Shown here: positions 52,715 through 60,744 of the stretch, in pieces
Numbering within the stretch: the stretch's first letter is position 1
How the letters are laid out: each line of letters starts with the position of its first letter
DNA from: Curtobacterium luteum
Lineage (GTDB): Bacteria > Actinomycetota > Actinomycetes > Actinomycetales > Microbacteriaceae
Reading direction: 5' to 3'
Length of the DNA stretch: 60,744 nucleotides
Assembly (NCBI RefSeq): GCF_001475545.1
Contig: NZ_LDQC01000082.1
Coordinates: forward strand, 1-60,744
The notes under the pieces: model-generated
Seen by the model: only the letters and a program-made list of their open reading frames with translations
The model's database searches: none
Told to the model about the DNA's origin: nothing
Made by a program: the position numbers and the translations under genes

Positions 52715-53017
52715 GTGCCGCGGAGCAACCGGCCGCGGCGGCCTCGAGGCCGCGGCCCCGAAGTCGAGGACGAGACCGGCCTCGACCGCCTCATGAGCGG
52801 GTGGAAGCGGACCGAGGTCCGTCGCGGCCGTGAGTACACGGTCCAGCCGGTTTCCGCGGCCTCGGCGCAGAAGGAGTACGTCTGCCCGGGTTGCGGCGGA
52901 ACGGTGCTGCCCGGCACCGCACACGTCGTCGTGTGGCGGGCGGACGGGGTACTCGGCGACGAAGCCGACCTCGCGTCACGCCGTCACTGGCACAACCACT
53001 GCTGGAGCATCGCATGA
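52715..53017 (+). CDS. Small Cys/His-rich conserved protein
   Basis: 100 residues from the GTG at 52715. Basic N-terminus, then CPGCGGT, followed by H and RRHWHNHCW near the C-terminus: a likely zinc site (two Cys, His, Cys). Actinobacterial homologues occur beside alpha/beta hydrolases as here (ATGA overlap with the next gene). No function known. Confidence 0.75.
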   Translation: MPRSNRPRRPRGRGPEVEDETGLDRLMSGWKRTEVRRGREYTVQPVSAASAQKEYVCPGCGGTVLPGTAHVVVWRADGVLGDEADLASRRHWHNHCWSIA

Positions 53018-53757
53018 CCGAGCAGGCCGAGCCCGTCGAGATCCGGTCGGCCACCGAGCTGCCCGCGCGCCGGACCGACATCGAGCTCGTCACGGACGAC
53101 CACCTGACCCTCGTCGGGGAACTCGCCGAACCCCCGGAGGGCCCCGCCCGCGGCACGATCGTGACCCTGCACCCGCTCCCCACCGCGCAGGGGTTCATGG
53201 ACTCGCACGTCCTCAAGAAGGCCGCCGCCCGCTTGCCCGCCCTCGCCGACATCGCGGTGCAGCGCTTCAACTTCCGCTCGGTGTCCTCGCCGCGCGGCAC
53301 GTCCGAGGGGGTGTTCGGGGACGGCGTCTCCGAGGGCTTCGACCTCCGCGCCGCGGTCACCGACGTCACGGAGCGCGGTCTCCCGACGCCCTGGCTCGTC
53401 GGGTGGTCGTTCGGCACCGAGGTGATCCTCAAGCACGGTCTCGAACACGTGCGAGCGGGCCGGGTCGCGGGTGTGGTCCTGCTGTCGCCGCCGCTCCACC
53501 GCACGACCGACGAGGAACTCGCCGCCTGGGCCGACGCCGGCGTGCCGGTCGTCGCTCTGGTCCCGGAGCACGACGACTTCCTCCAGCCTGACGCCGCCCG
53601 CGCGCGCTTCGCCGTCGCACCTGGCATCCGCGTCGAGCCGGTCGAGGGCGCGAAGCACCTCTGGGTGGGGGAGCGGTACGTGCGGATCGTCCTCGACCGG
53701 ATCGCCGACCTCGTCGTGCCGGGCAGTGCACCGCTGCCGACGCACTGGCCCGCCTGA
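53014..53757 (+). CDS. Alpha/beta hydrolase
   Basis: 247-residue alpha/beta hydrolase. Nucleophile elbow GWSFG near 130, acidic residue in VPEHDDFLQPD, and His in GAKHLWVG complete a catalytic triad. HPLPTAQGFMDSHVL near 52 resembles the KTN/YfbB-like serine hydrolase subgroup; substrate unknown. Translationally coupled to the small Cys/His protein. A hairpin follows. Confidence 0.85.
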   Translation: MTEQAEPVEIRSATELPARRTDIELVTDDHLTLVGELAEPPEGPARGTIVTLHPLPTAQGFMDSHVLKKAAARLPALADIAVQRFNFRSVSSPRGTSEGVFGDGVSEGFDLRAAVTDVTERGLPTPWLVGWSFGTEVILKHGLEHVRAGRVAGVVLLSPPLHRTTDEELAAWADAGVPVVALVPEHDDFLQPDAARARFAVAPGIRVEPVEGAKHLWVGERYVRIVLDRIADLVVPGSAPLPTHWPA

Positions 53758-53782
53758 CCGCACCGTCACGACCGCGCGGGAC

Positions 53783-53824
53783 GGACGGGAGGCCCGTGGC
53801 GGAGTCGCCACGGGCCTCCCGTCC
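53783..53824. terminator. Hairpin between hydrolase and coiled-coil gene
   Basis: 19-bp stem GGACGGGAGGCCCGTGGCG with its perfect complement and a GAGT loop; convergent genes, no T-tract. Dispersed-family member. Confidence 0.75.
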
Positions 53825-53828
53825 GGTG

Positions 53829-55700
53829 TCAGCGTGCGGTCGCGTCCTCGGTCGCGTCGACACCGTGGGTCGCGCTCGCGTCGTCGTCTGCCGCGCCCTG
53901 GTCCGGAGCGCCGTCCTGGGTCCCCAAGAGGCCCGTCGCGTGCGTCAGCACGCCCCGCAGGTTCTCCAGGTAGCCGGCGACGGCGTCCCGCTCGGTGCGG
54001 ATCGCGGCGAGCCGGTCCTCGGCGTCCGCGACGATGGCGGCGGAGCGGCTCTCGGCGTCCTCGACCATGCGGTGCACCCGCTCCTGCGCGTCCGCGACGA
54101 TGGTGCGTGCGTGCTCCTGCGCCTCGGCGGTGCTCGTCCGCTCGAGGTCGTCGGCCTCCTGCTGGAGCCGCTCGGCGCGCTCCCGCGCCTCGCTCGCACG
54201 ACGCGTCGCCTCGGCGAGCTGCAGGTTCGCCTCGTCGAGGTACTTCTGCGTCTCCGTCACGGTCTCGTGGTGCTTCTGCAGGTACTCCTGCTCGGCGTCG
54301 TCCCGGCGGGCCGCGAGCTCCGACTCGAGTGCGGTCCGGGCGTCGTCGCGCATCCGGGCGATGTCGGCCGCGGCCTCGTCGCGCTCTCGCGCGAGCGCGG
54401 CTCGGGCCGTGTCGATCTCCTGGCGGAGTGCGGTGCGCTCTGCTTCCAACGCGCCGATGTCAGCTGCGCGGCGGTCGGCGATCTCCGTGTCGAGTTCGCC
54501 GTGCTCGCGGTCGCGTCGGGCGGCGAGCTCGGCCTCGTGGTCGCGGACCGCCCGCTCGTTGGCGGCGTCCGCCTCGGCGCGCTCGCGGTCGATCCTCGTC
54601 CGGTGCTCCTCGAGCTCCCGAGCGATGCGGTCCGCGGTCTCCTGCGTGCGGCGCTCGTTCTCGGCGCGGGTCTGCTCCTCGTCGACGCGGAGCTGCGCGC
54701 GGGCGGCTTCGATCTCCTGCGCGAGGGCGGTACGGGCGGAGGCGAGCTCGCGGTCCCACTCGGCGCGGGCGGCGGCGAGTTCCTCGGCGGTCTCGCGACG
54801 GCGGTCCGCCAGCTCGGCGTCCAGTTCGGCGCGGCGGCGGTCGACCTCCGCGGCGAGGTCCGCGCGACCGGTCTCGAGCTCGAGCGTGTGGGCCCGCTGC
54901 TGCTCGTCCCGCTCGTGGTGCCAGGCGGCCCGACCCTCGGTGACCTCGCGCTCGAGCGCGGCACGTCGCTCGGTCTCGGTCCGGTCGAGGTCCTCCGTGC
55001 GGCGGGCGTGGTCCGCCTCGAACTCGGCGCGGCGGTGCGCGGTCTCGCGGTCGAGGTCGGCCGCCGCGGCGCGGGCGTCGGCGGACTCGCGGTGCGCGGT
55101 CTCGCGGAGCTCGGCGACCTCGTGCTCGACCCGGGCCCGCAGCGCGTTGGTCTCGCGGATGGCGACGGAACGGACCTCGGCGGCCTCGGTGACGGCGGCC
55201 CCGCGGACCGCGGCACCCTCGTTCCGGGCGTCCTGCAGGAGCAGCCCGGCCTCGGCGCGGGCACGCTCGACGGTGTCCGCGGCCTCGGCACGGGCGCGAG
55301 TGAGCTCGTTGGTGGCGCGCGTGCGGGCGTCCTCGAGGGTGTCGCGTGCTTCGTCCTGGGCCTCGCGCAGCAGGCGGTCGGCCTCGGCCCGGCTCGACGC
55401 ACGCAGGCGCTGGGCGTCGATGTCGGCCTGGCTGATGAGGCGCGTCGACTGCTCCTCGGCGACGCGGAGGGTCGACTCGAGTCGGGTACCGAGTCCGCTG
55501 TACGTGGGCGTGCCCGCTTCGTCGAGTTCGCCCTGGAGCTCCGAGACGCGGGACTGCAGGAGACGGATCTCCTTGGCGGCGTCGGCGCGGTCCTTGTTCG
55601 ACTTGATGAGCTCGCGCCGGAGGTCGCCGAGCGCACGGTCCACCTCGTCGCGGCGGTACCCCCGCAGTTCCGAACCGAACTCTGCCTCGTCGTTCGCCAC
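53829..55700 (-). CDS. Scy/FilP-like long coiled-coil protein
   Basis: 623 residues, almost entirely Ala/Arg/Glu-rich coiled coil. N-terminus FGSELRGYRRDEVDRALGDLRREL is DivIVA-like, followed by short and long heptad segments; C-terminal tail acidic. Resembles Streptomyces Scy, a scaffold for polar growth with DivIVA. GTG at 55700 with AGGAG upstream chosen; the open frame continues much further but as shadow of the gene at 55884. Could instead be a DivIVA paralogue. Confidence 0.78.
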   Translation of the reverse strand: MANDEAEFGSELRGYRRDEVDRALGDLRRELIKSNKDRADAAKEIRLLQSRVSELQGELDEAGTPTYSGLGTRLESTLRVAEEQSTRLISQADIDAQRLRASSRAEADRLLREAQDEARDTLEDARTRATNELTRARAEAADTVERARAEAGLLLQDARNEGAAVRGAAVTEAAEVRSVAIRETNALRARVEHEVAELRETAHRESADARAAAADLDRETAHRRAEFEADHARRTEDLDRTETERRAALEREVTEGRAAWHHERDEQQRAHTLELETGRADLAAEVDRRRAELDAELADRRRETAEELAAARAEWDRELASARTALAQEIEAARAQLRVDEEQTRAENERRTQETADRIARELEEHRTRIDRERAEADAANERAVRDHEAELAARRDREHGELDTEIADRRAADIGALEAERTALRQEIDTARAALARERDEAAADIARMRDDARTALESELAARRDDAEQEYLQKHHETVTETQKYLDEANLQLAEATRRASEARERAERLQQEADDLERTSTAEAQEHARTIVADAQERVHRMVEDAESRSAAIVADAEDRLAAIRTERDAVAGYLENLRGVLTHATGLLGTQDGAPDQGAADDDASATHGVDATEDATAR

Positions 55701-55883
55701 GTGTGTCGCTCCTGGTGCTCGCCGGCGGACCCCTGCGGCCCGCGGGTCGATCGTAGCGTGGCCGTGACCTGGGAGTCTGAGGCGGGGAGGAGCCCGCGGG
55801 ATGCACTCCACAGGGATGCTCGGTATCGTGGACCGCTGATCCGGCGCCGATTCCCCACCCCGGCGCGGTAGGGAGAGAGTTCC

Positions 55884-57620
55884 GTGCGCTTCGTCCTGGC
55901 GATCGTCAGTTTCGTGGTCGGCCTGCTGCTGGTCGGCCTCGCGGTCGGTCAGCGCACCGTCTTCGCACCCCCGTCCTCGCTCGTCGCGGAGTCCACCGCG
56001 AAGTCGTCCGCCCCGGTGACCGTCATCCCGGGGACGACGCTCAACGCGAACCCGGGCTACCAGGAGATCAACGTCAAGGGCTCCGGCGACGTGTTCGCCG
56101 CCTACGGCAAGACCTCCGACGTGCTCGCGTGGGTCGGTGACGCCGCGCACACCACGCTGCGCTTCGACGCCGAGGACGGCACGCTGAGGGGGCGGACGAC
56201 GGGCTCCGGCACGAGCGTGCCGGACCCGGCGGGCAGCGACCTCTGGTACCAGGAGTACGACGGCGCGGGGCAGTTCACCGTCCGACTCCCGGAGGACGTC
56301 TCGGTCGTCATCGTCGGCGACGGGAAGGACGCCGCCCCGGGCGACGTCTCCGTCACCTGGCCGCGGGACACCGCCACGCCCTCGGTCGGACCGCTGCTCG
56401 TCGTCGGCGGGGTCTTCCTGCTCGGCGGGATCGTCCTCCTGGTCTGGGCGATCATGCACCAGCGCCGCGGCCGTGGTCCGCGTCGTCGCAGCGGTGGCAC
56501 ACGTCCTCCGCGCGTCCGTGCCTCCCGCCGAGCCGCCGCCGCGGGCGCACAGGTGCCGACCCGCGGCCGTCGTGGTCGTCGGGCGTTCGTCGCGGTACCG
56601 CTCGTGCTCGTGGGTGCCCTGACGCTCGCCGGGTGCTCCGCCGAGTACTGGCCCCAGGGCGGGGGCGCGACCCCCACCCCGACGCCCACCGCCACCGGCA
56701 CGGCCGACCAGTCCGAGCCGGTCGCCGCGACGAAGCAGCAGATCAAGCGCATCGTCGAGCGTGTGGCCACGACCGCACGGAAGGCCGACACCGCTCGCGA
56801 CGCGAAGCTCGCGGCCGAGCGCTTCACCGGCGCCGCGCTGGAACTCCGCGAGGCCAACTACACGATCCGCGCGAAGGACTCCGACGTGGACGCCCCGCCG
56901 AAGATCTCCGCGGACGAGGTCTGCGTCGCACTCCCGCAGCAGACGGACACCTGGCCGCGCACGGTCTTCGCGATCACCGCGGCGGACTGCTCGGCGAAGA
57001 CGGCAGCACCTCAGGCGCTCACCCTGACGCAGGAGACCGCCCGCGACCCCTACAAGGTCGCGTACGACGTCTCGCTCGAGGCCGACGCGCAGATCCCCAC
57101 GCTCGCTCCGACCTCGGTGGGTGCAGCACTGCTCGCGCCGAACACGAAGCTCCTGACGATCGAGCCGGACCAGGTCGCCACGGCGTACGCGGACATCCTC
57201 GCGAAGGACACGAAGAGCGAGTACGCCGACCTGTTCGACGTCGAGGGCGACGCCCTCCGGTCCACGATCGGCAAGGCGTACAAGGACAAGAAGGCCAAGG
57301 CGCTGCCGGACACGGCGAAGATCGAGTACTCGTCGGAGATCCCCGACGACAGCGCCGTCGCGTTCGCCACCGACAAGGCCGGCGCGTTGGTCTCCGCCGA
57401 TCTCGACGAGGTCGAGAAGGTCACACCCACGGCGTCCGGCGCCGAGGTGAACACCGAGGGGGCCGTGAAGGCGCTCTCCGGTGTGGACTCCAGCAAGAAG
57501 GGCATCAGCGCCACCTACGGCGTGCAGGTCCTGTTCTACGTGCCGCCCGTCGGCTCCGATGAGAAGGCGGTCCTGCTCGGCTTCACGCAGGGCCTGACCG
57601 CCGCGAGTGAGGTGCAATGA
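55884..57620 (+). CDS. Two-module membrane/lipoprotein-like protein of unknown function
   Basis: 578 residues. Module 1: N-terminal membrane helix (3-24), extracellular domain, second helix (about 172-194), then a highly basic Arg-rich stretch. Module 2: from about residue 230 a hydrophobic stretch ending LTLAGC (lipobox-like, about 244-249) and a globular domain to the end. An in-frame GTG at 56553 (codon 224) would start a protein with a perfect lipoprotein signal peptide. No family recognised with confidence. AGGGAGAGAG before the GTG; ATGA overlap with the thioredoxin gene. Confidence 0.75.
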   Translation: MRFVLAIVSFVVGLLLVGLAVGQRTVFAPPSSLVAESTAKSSAPVTVIPGTTLNANPGYQEINVKGSGDVFAAYGKTSDVLAWVGDAAHTTLRFDAEDGTLRGRTTGSGTSVPDPAGSDLWYQEYDGAGQFTVRLPEDVSVVIVGDGKDAAPGDVSVTWPRDTATPSVGPLLVVGGVFLLGGIVLLVWAIMHQRRGRGPRRRSGGTRPPRVRASRRAAAAGAQVPTRGRRGRRAFVAVPLVLVGALTLAGCSAEYWPQGGGATPTPTPTATGTADQSEPVAATKQQIKRIVERVATTARKADTARDAKLAAERFTGAALELREANYTIRAKDSDVDAPPKISADEVCVALPQQTDTWPRTVFAITAADCSAKTAAPQALTLTQETARDPYKVAYDVSLEADAQIPTLAPTSVGAALLAPNTKLLTIEPDQVATAYADILAKDTKSEYADLFDVEGDALRSTIGKAYKDKKAKALPDTAKIEYSSEIPDDSAVAFATDKAGALVSADLDEVEKVTPTASGAEVNTEGAVKALSGVDSSKKGISATYGVQVLFYVPPVGSDEKAVLLGFTQGLTAASEVQ

Positions 57621-58627
57621 GCAACGTCCCCCCGACCCCGTCCGGACTCCGCGGCGCGGTCGACCTGTCGTCCCTCGTCGAACGGGCCCAGCGTCCGGCG
57701 CCGGCCCCGGCAGGACATGGTGCAGCCAGCCCCGGCGAGGCAGGGAGCGGTGCGGCCAGCGTCGCGACCGCCGACGGCGGCGCCGAGCTGACCGTCTCGT
57801 CCCTCGTCCTCGACGTCACCGACCAGACCTTCCAGGACGTCCTGGAGCTCTCGACCATCGTCCCGGTCATCGTGGACATCTGGGCCGAGTGGTGCGGGCC
57901 GTGCAAGCAGCTCTCGCCGATCCTCGAGCAGCTCACGGCCGAGTACGACGGCCGGGTTCTGCTCGCCAAGGTGGACGCCGACACGAACCCGCAGCTGGTG
58001 CAGGCGTTCCAGGCGCAGTCGATCCCGACCGTCGCCGCCCTCATCGGTGGCCGACCGCTCGGACTCTTCGTCGGAGCGCTCCCGGAGGCCCAGGTGCGCG
58101 ACGTCTACGAACAGGTCCTCGCCGCAGCCGAGCAGAACGGCGTCTCCGGCCGCGTCACCGTCGACGGCGCCGCGCCTGCCGATGCCGCCGAGGGTGAGCC
58201 CGAGCCGGAGCCGCTCCCGCCGCACCACCAGGCCGCGTACGATGCGATCGAGCAGGGCGACTACGCGACGGCGATCCAGGAGTACAAGACCGCGATCGCA
58301 CAGGACCCCCACGACCAGATGGCGGTCGCCGGTCTCGCGCAGGTCTCCCTCCTCGACCGGCTGAACGGCCGGGCCGCCGACGAGATCCGCGGTGCCGCGG
58401 CTGCAGCGCCGTCGGACGTCGAAGCGCAGCTCGCCGTCGCCGACCTCGACATCAGCGGCGGGCACGTCGACGATGCGTTCGGACGGCTGCTCGACCTCGT
58501 ACCGTCGGTGTTCGGCGCCGACCGTGAGGCCGTGCGTGTGCGGCTCGTGGAGTACTTCGAGCTCATCGGCACCGACGATCCGCGGGTCGTCAACGCCCGA
58601 CGGCGGCTCGCCAGCGCGCTCTACTGA
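57617..58627 (+). CDS. CnoX/YbbN-type thioredoxin-TPR protein
   Basis: 336 residues: thioredoxin domain (about 65-175) with WCGPC (C93, C96), followed by an Ala-rich linker and TPR-like helices (about 200-330). E. coli CnoX is a redox-regulated holdase working with GroEL; here the CxxC is intact, so the domain may be redox-active. N-terminus of ~60 residues is Ala/Gly/Pro-rich. Starts within the stop of the preceding gene. Confidence 0.87.
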   Translation: MSNVPPTPSGLRGAVDLSSLVERAQRPAPAPAGHGAASPGEAGSGAASVATADGGAELTVSSLVLDVTDQTFQDVLELSTIVPVIVDIWAEWCGPCKQLSPILEQLTAEYDGRVLLAKVDADTNPQLVQAFQAQSIPTVAALIGGRPLGLFVGALPEAQVRDVYEQVLAAAEQNGVSGRVTVDGAAPADAAEGEPEPEPLPPHHQAAYDAIEQGDYATAIQEYKTAIAQDPHDQMAVAGLAQVSLLDRLNGRAADEIRGAAAAAPSDVEAQLAVADLDISGGHVDDAFGRLLDLVPSVFGADREAVRVRLVEYFELIGTDDPRVVNARRRLASALY

Positions 58628-58663
58628 CGCGCGCAGGCGCGGCCCTGCGCCAGGCGGCTCCGT

Positions 58664-58707
58664 GACGGACGGGAGGCGCGGTGCCAACTGGCACCGCGCC
58701 TCCCGTC
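58664..58707. terminator. Hairpin between cnoX-like gene and glgB
   Basis: Near-perfect 19-bp core stem of the GGACGGGAGGCGCGG family (GGACGGGAGGCGCGGTGCC with its complement); flanking genes converge. Confidence 0.75.
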
Positions 58708-58718
58708 TGCCGTCCGTG

Positions 58719-60744
58719 CTAGCGGGCGAGCTTCAGCCAGACCGCGCCGAGGGGCGGGACCACGAGGTTCGCCGATGCCGGACGGCCCGCCCACGGGGTG
58801 TCCTCCGCGGTGACGACGCCGAGGTTGCCCACGCCGGACCCGCCGTACTCGGCCGCGTCGGTGTTCAGCACCTCGTGCCACTGCCCGGCAGCGGGGAGGC
58901 CGAACCGACGCTCCACCGGCACCCCGGAGAAGTTGACGAACACCGCGAGGCGGTCCTCACCGTCCTTCCGGAGGAACCCGAGCGTGGAGTGCGGGGCGTC
59001 CCCGCCCTCGATCCACTCGAAGCCGTCCGCGGTCGAGTCGTGGGTCCACAGCGCCGGTGTGTCGCGGTAGACGCGGTTCAGCGCGGCGACGAGGTCCTGC
59101 ACACCGCGGTGACCGGGATCGTCGAGGTGCCACCAGTCGAGCCCTCGGGCCTCGGACCACTCCTGCGCCTGGGCGAACTCCTGACCCATGAACAGCAGCT
59201 GCTTGCCCGGGTGCGCCCACATGAACGCGAGGTAGGCCCGCACGTTCGCGAGCTTCTGCCACTCGTCGCCGGGCATCTTCCCGAAGAGCGACCCCTTGCC
59301 GTGCACGACCTCGTCGTGGCTGATCGGCAGCGTGAACTGCTCGCTGAACGCGTACACGAGCGAGAACGTGATCTCGTCGTGGTGGTAGCTGCGGTGCACG
59401 GGCTCGCGGCCGATGTACTCGAGCGAGTCGTGCATCCACCCCATGTTCCACTTCTGCCCGAACCCGAGGCCGCCAGCGCTCGTCGGCTGGGTGACACCCG
59501 GCCACGAGGTGCTCTCCTCGGCGATCATGACGATGCCCGGGTAGCGCTTGTAGGCGGTGGCGTTGGTCTCCTGCAGGAAGGAGATCGCCTCGAGGTACTC
59601 GCGCCCGCCGTGGATGTTCGGCAGCCAGTCGGTGCGGGAGTAGTCGAGGTACAGCATCGAGGCGACGGCATCGACGCGGAGCCCGTCGATGTGGAACTCC
59701 TCGAGCCAGTACAGCGCGTTCGCGACCAGGAAGTTGCGGACCTGCGGTTGCCCGAAGTCGAACACGTACGTGCCCCAGTCGAGCTGTTCGCCACGTCGGG
59801 GGTCCGGGTGCTCGAACAGGGCGTGACCGTCGAACTTCGCGAGGGCCCACTCGTCCTTCGGGAAGTGCCCGGGCACCCAGTCCATGATCACGCCGATGCC
59901 GGCCGAGTGCAGGCGATCGATGAGGTACCGGAGGTCGTCGGGGGAGCCGAACCGTGCGGTCGGGGCGTAGTACCCGGTGACCTGGTAACCCCACGACCCG
60001 CCGAACGGGTGCTCGGCGAGCGGGAGGAACTCGACGTGCGTGAACCCGAGGAACTGCACGTGACCGATGAGCTGGTCGGCGACCTCGCGGTAGGACAACC
60101 CCGGACGCCACGAGCCGAGGTGCACCTCGTAGACGCTCATCGGGCGGTCGTGTGTCGTGGTCTGCGCGCGCTGCTGCATCCAGGCGGTGTCGCCGTCGGA
60201 CCACGAGTACGAGGACGCCGTGATCACCGAGGCGGTCAGCGGCGGGACCTCGGTGCGCCGCGCGAACGGGTCCGCGCGCTCCACCCACCCGGAGTCGGTG
60301 AGGATCTGGAACTTGTACCGCTGCCCCTCGAGTGCCCCGGGCCAGAAGAGCTCCCAGACGCCGAGGTCGTTCAGCCGGCGCATCGCGGTCGTCCGGCCCT
60401 CCCAACCCTCGAAGTCGCCGATGACCCGGACGGCCGTGGCACGGGGTGCCCAGACGGTGAAGGCCACGCCGTCGACGCCGTCGACCGTCTGCACGTGCGC
60501 GCCGAGGTGGTGCCAGAGCTGCTCGTCACGGCCCTCGCCGAACAGGTGCAGGTCGAGTTCGCCGATCGTCGGTGCGAAGCGGTAGGCGTCGTCCGTCGTC
60601 CACGTGATGTCGTCGGTGTCGCCGGACGGGTCCGGGTCGTAGTCGGCCTCGACGCGGTACCGGCCGAGCGTGCCCTCGGTGGCGCCGGCCCAGAGGCCGT
60701 CACCCTCGTGCGTCAGCTCGATGTCGTCGCCGTCGGGTCGGACG
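58719..60744 (-). CDS. glgB: 1,4-alpha-glucan branching enzyme (5' end outside window)
   Basis: Introduces alpha-1,6 branches in glycogen. The frame is open to the window end; visible upstream codons encode [20 protein letters not shown], a usual GlgB N-terminal region, so the start lies beyond 60744. CBM48-like domain, then GH13 motifs [11 protein letters not shown] (region I), [10 protein letters not shown] with the nucleophile Asp (II), [10 protein letters not shown] with acid/base Glu (III) and [11 protein letters not shown] (IV). The stop is TAG at 58719-58721. Upstream genes (glgE-type) would be expected outside the window. Confidence 0.95.
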   Translation of the reverse strand, partial: VRPDGDDIELTHEGDGLWAGATEGTLGRYRVEADYDPDPSGDTDDITWTTDDAYRFAPTIGELDLHLFGEGRDEQLWHHLGAHVQTVDGVDGVAFTVWAPRATAVRVIGDFEGWEGRTTAMRRLNDLGVWELFWPGALEGQRYKFQILTDSGWVERADPFARRTEVPPLTASVITASSYSWSDGDTAWMQQRAQTTTHDRPMSVYEVHLGSWRPGLSYREVADQLIGHVQFLGFTHVEFLPLAEHPFGGSWGYQVTGYYAPTARFGSPDDLRYLIDRLHSAGIGVIMDWVPGHFPKDEWALAKFDGHALFEHPDPRRGEQLDWGTYVFDFGQPQVRNFLVANALYWLEEFHIDGLRVDAVASMLYLDYSRTDWLPNIHGGREYLEAISFLQETNATAYKRYPGIVMIAEESTSWPGVTQPTSAGGLGFGQKWNMGWMHDSLEYIGREPVHRSYHHDEITFSLVYAFSEQFTLPISHDEVVHGKGSLFGKMPGDEWQKLANVRAYLAFMWAHPGKQLLFMGQEFAQAQEWSEARGLDWWHLDDPGHRGVQDLVAALNRVYRDTPALWTHDSTADGFEWIEGGDAPHSTLGFLRKDGEDRLAVFVNFSGVPVERRFGLPAAGQWHEVLNTDAAEYGGSGVGNLGVVTAEDTPWAGRPASANLVVPPLGAVWLKLAR

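Overview
This is about 60.7 kb of very GC-rich actinobacterial chromosome. Gene order, leaderless starts, a Scy/DivIVA-type polar-growth set and an Lsr2 gene all point to Actinobacteria. The housekeeping order fits Microbacteriaceae. The accessory block at 25.9-33.3 kb looks like a pathway from shikimate to cyclohexanecarboxyl-CoA. Omega-cyclohexyl fatty acids made from that primer are a known chemotaxonomic trait of Curtobacterium (C. pusillum), so Curtobacterium or a close relative is my best guess; this is inference, not a database match.

Layout. 0-6.4 kb: end of leuCD, then murA, a PlsC-type acyltransferase, gpsA and ddl (leucine, peptidoglycan and phospholipid precursors). 6.5-8.8 kb: DUF3515 lipoprotein, thiL, rsmD. 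8.9-18.2 kb: recG, coaD, DUF177-rpmF, rnc, mutM, smc. 18.4-24.4 kb: terC under a manganese (yybP-ykoY) riboswitch, ftsY, a 52-residue membrane peptide, lipB-lipA, ffh. 24.6-33.3 kb: a YbdK-type carboxylate-amine ligase, then the four-gene accessory block (EPSP-synthase-like/acyl-CoA-ligase fusion, acyl-CoA dehydrogenase, SDR with a Y-x6-K enoyl-reductase motif, FadH-type flavoprotein). 33.4-39.5 kb: rpsP-khpA-rimM-trmD, map, rplS, lepB-rnhB, DUF2469, lsr2. 39.6-43.9 kb: yraN-comM-dprA and a XerC-type recombinase. 44-51 kb: M23-like protein, sugar-porter MFS, rpsB-tsf-pyrH-frr-cdsA. 51-60.7 kb: DivIVA-like protein, lysozyme-like protein, small Cys/His protein plus hydrolase, Scy-like coiled coil, an unusual two-module membrane protein, CnoX-like thioredoxin, and the C-terminal part of glgB.

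Most of the window is conserved core. The most striking biology is the accessory block, which interrupts the ffh-rpsP neighbourhood. Its first protein carries an EPSP-synthase fold whose shikimate-side and PEP-side residues are partly replaced, fused in frame to an adenylate-forming acyl-CoA ligase. The dehydrogenase and two reductases that follow match the enzyme types of the Streptomyces collinus cyclohexanecarboxyl-CoA genes (ansJKLM/chcA).

Other signals are a riboswitch whose P1 3' strand can pair equally well with the terC ribosome binding site, many genes starting 6-10 nt after a TANNNT box (leaderless mRNAs), and two families of dispersed palindromes that sit mostly between convergent genes.
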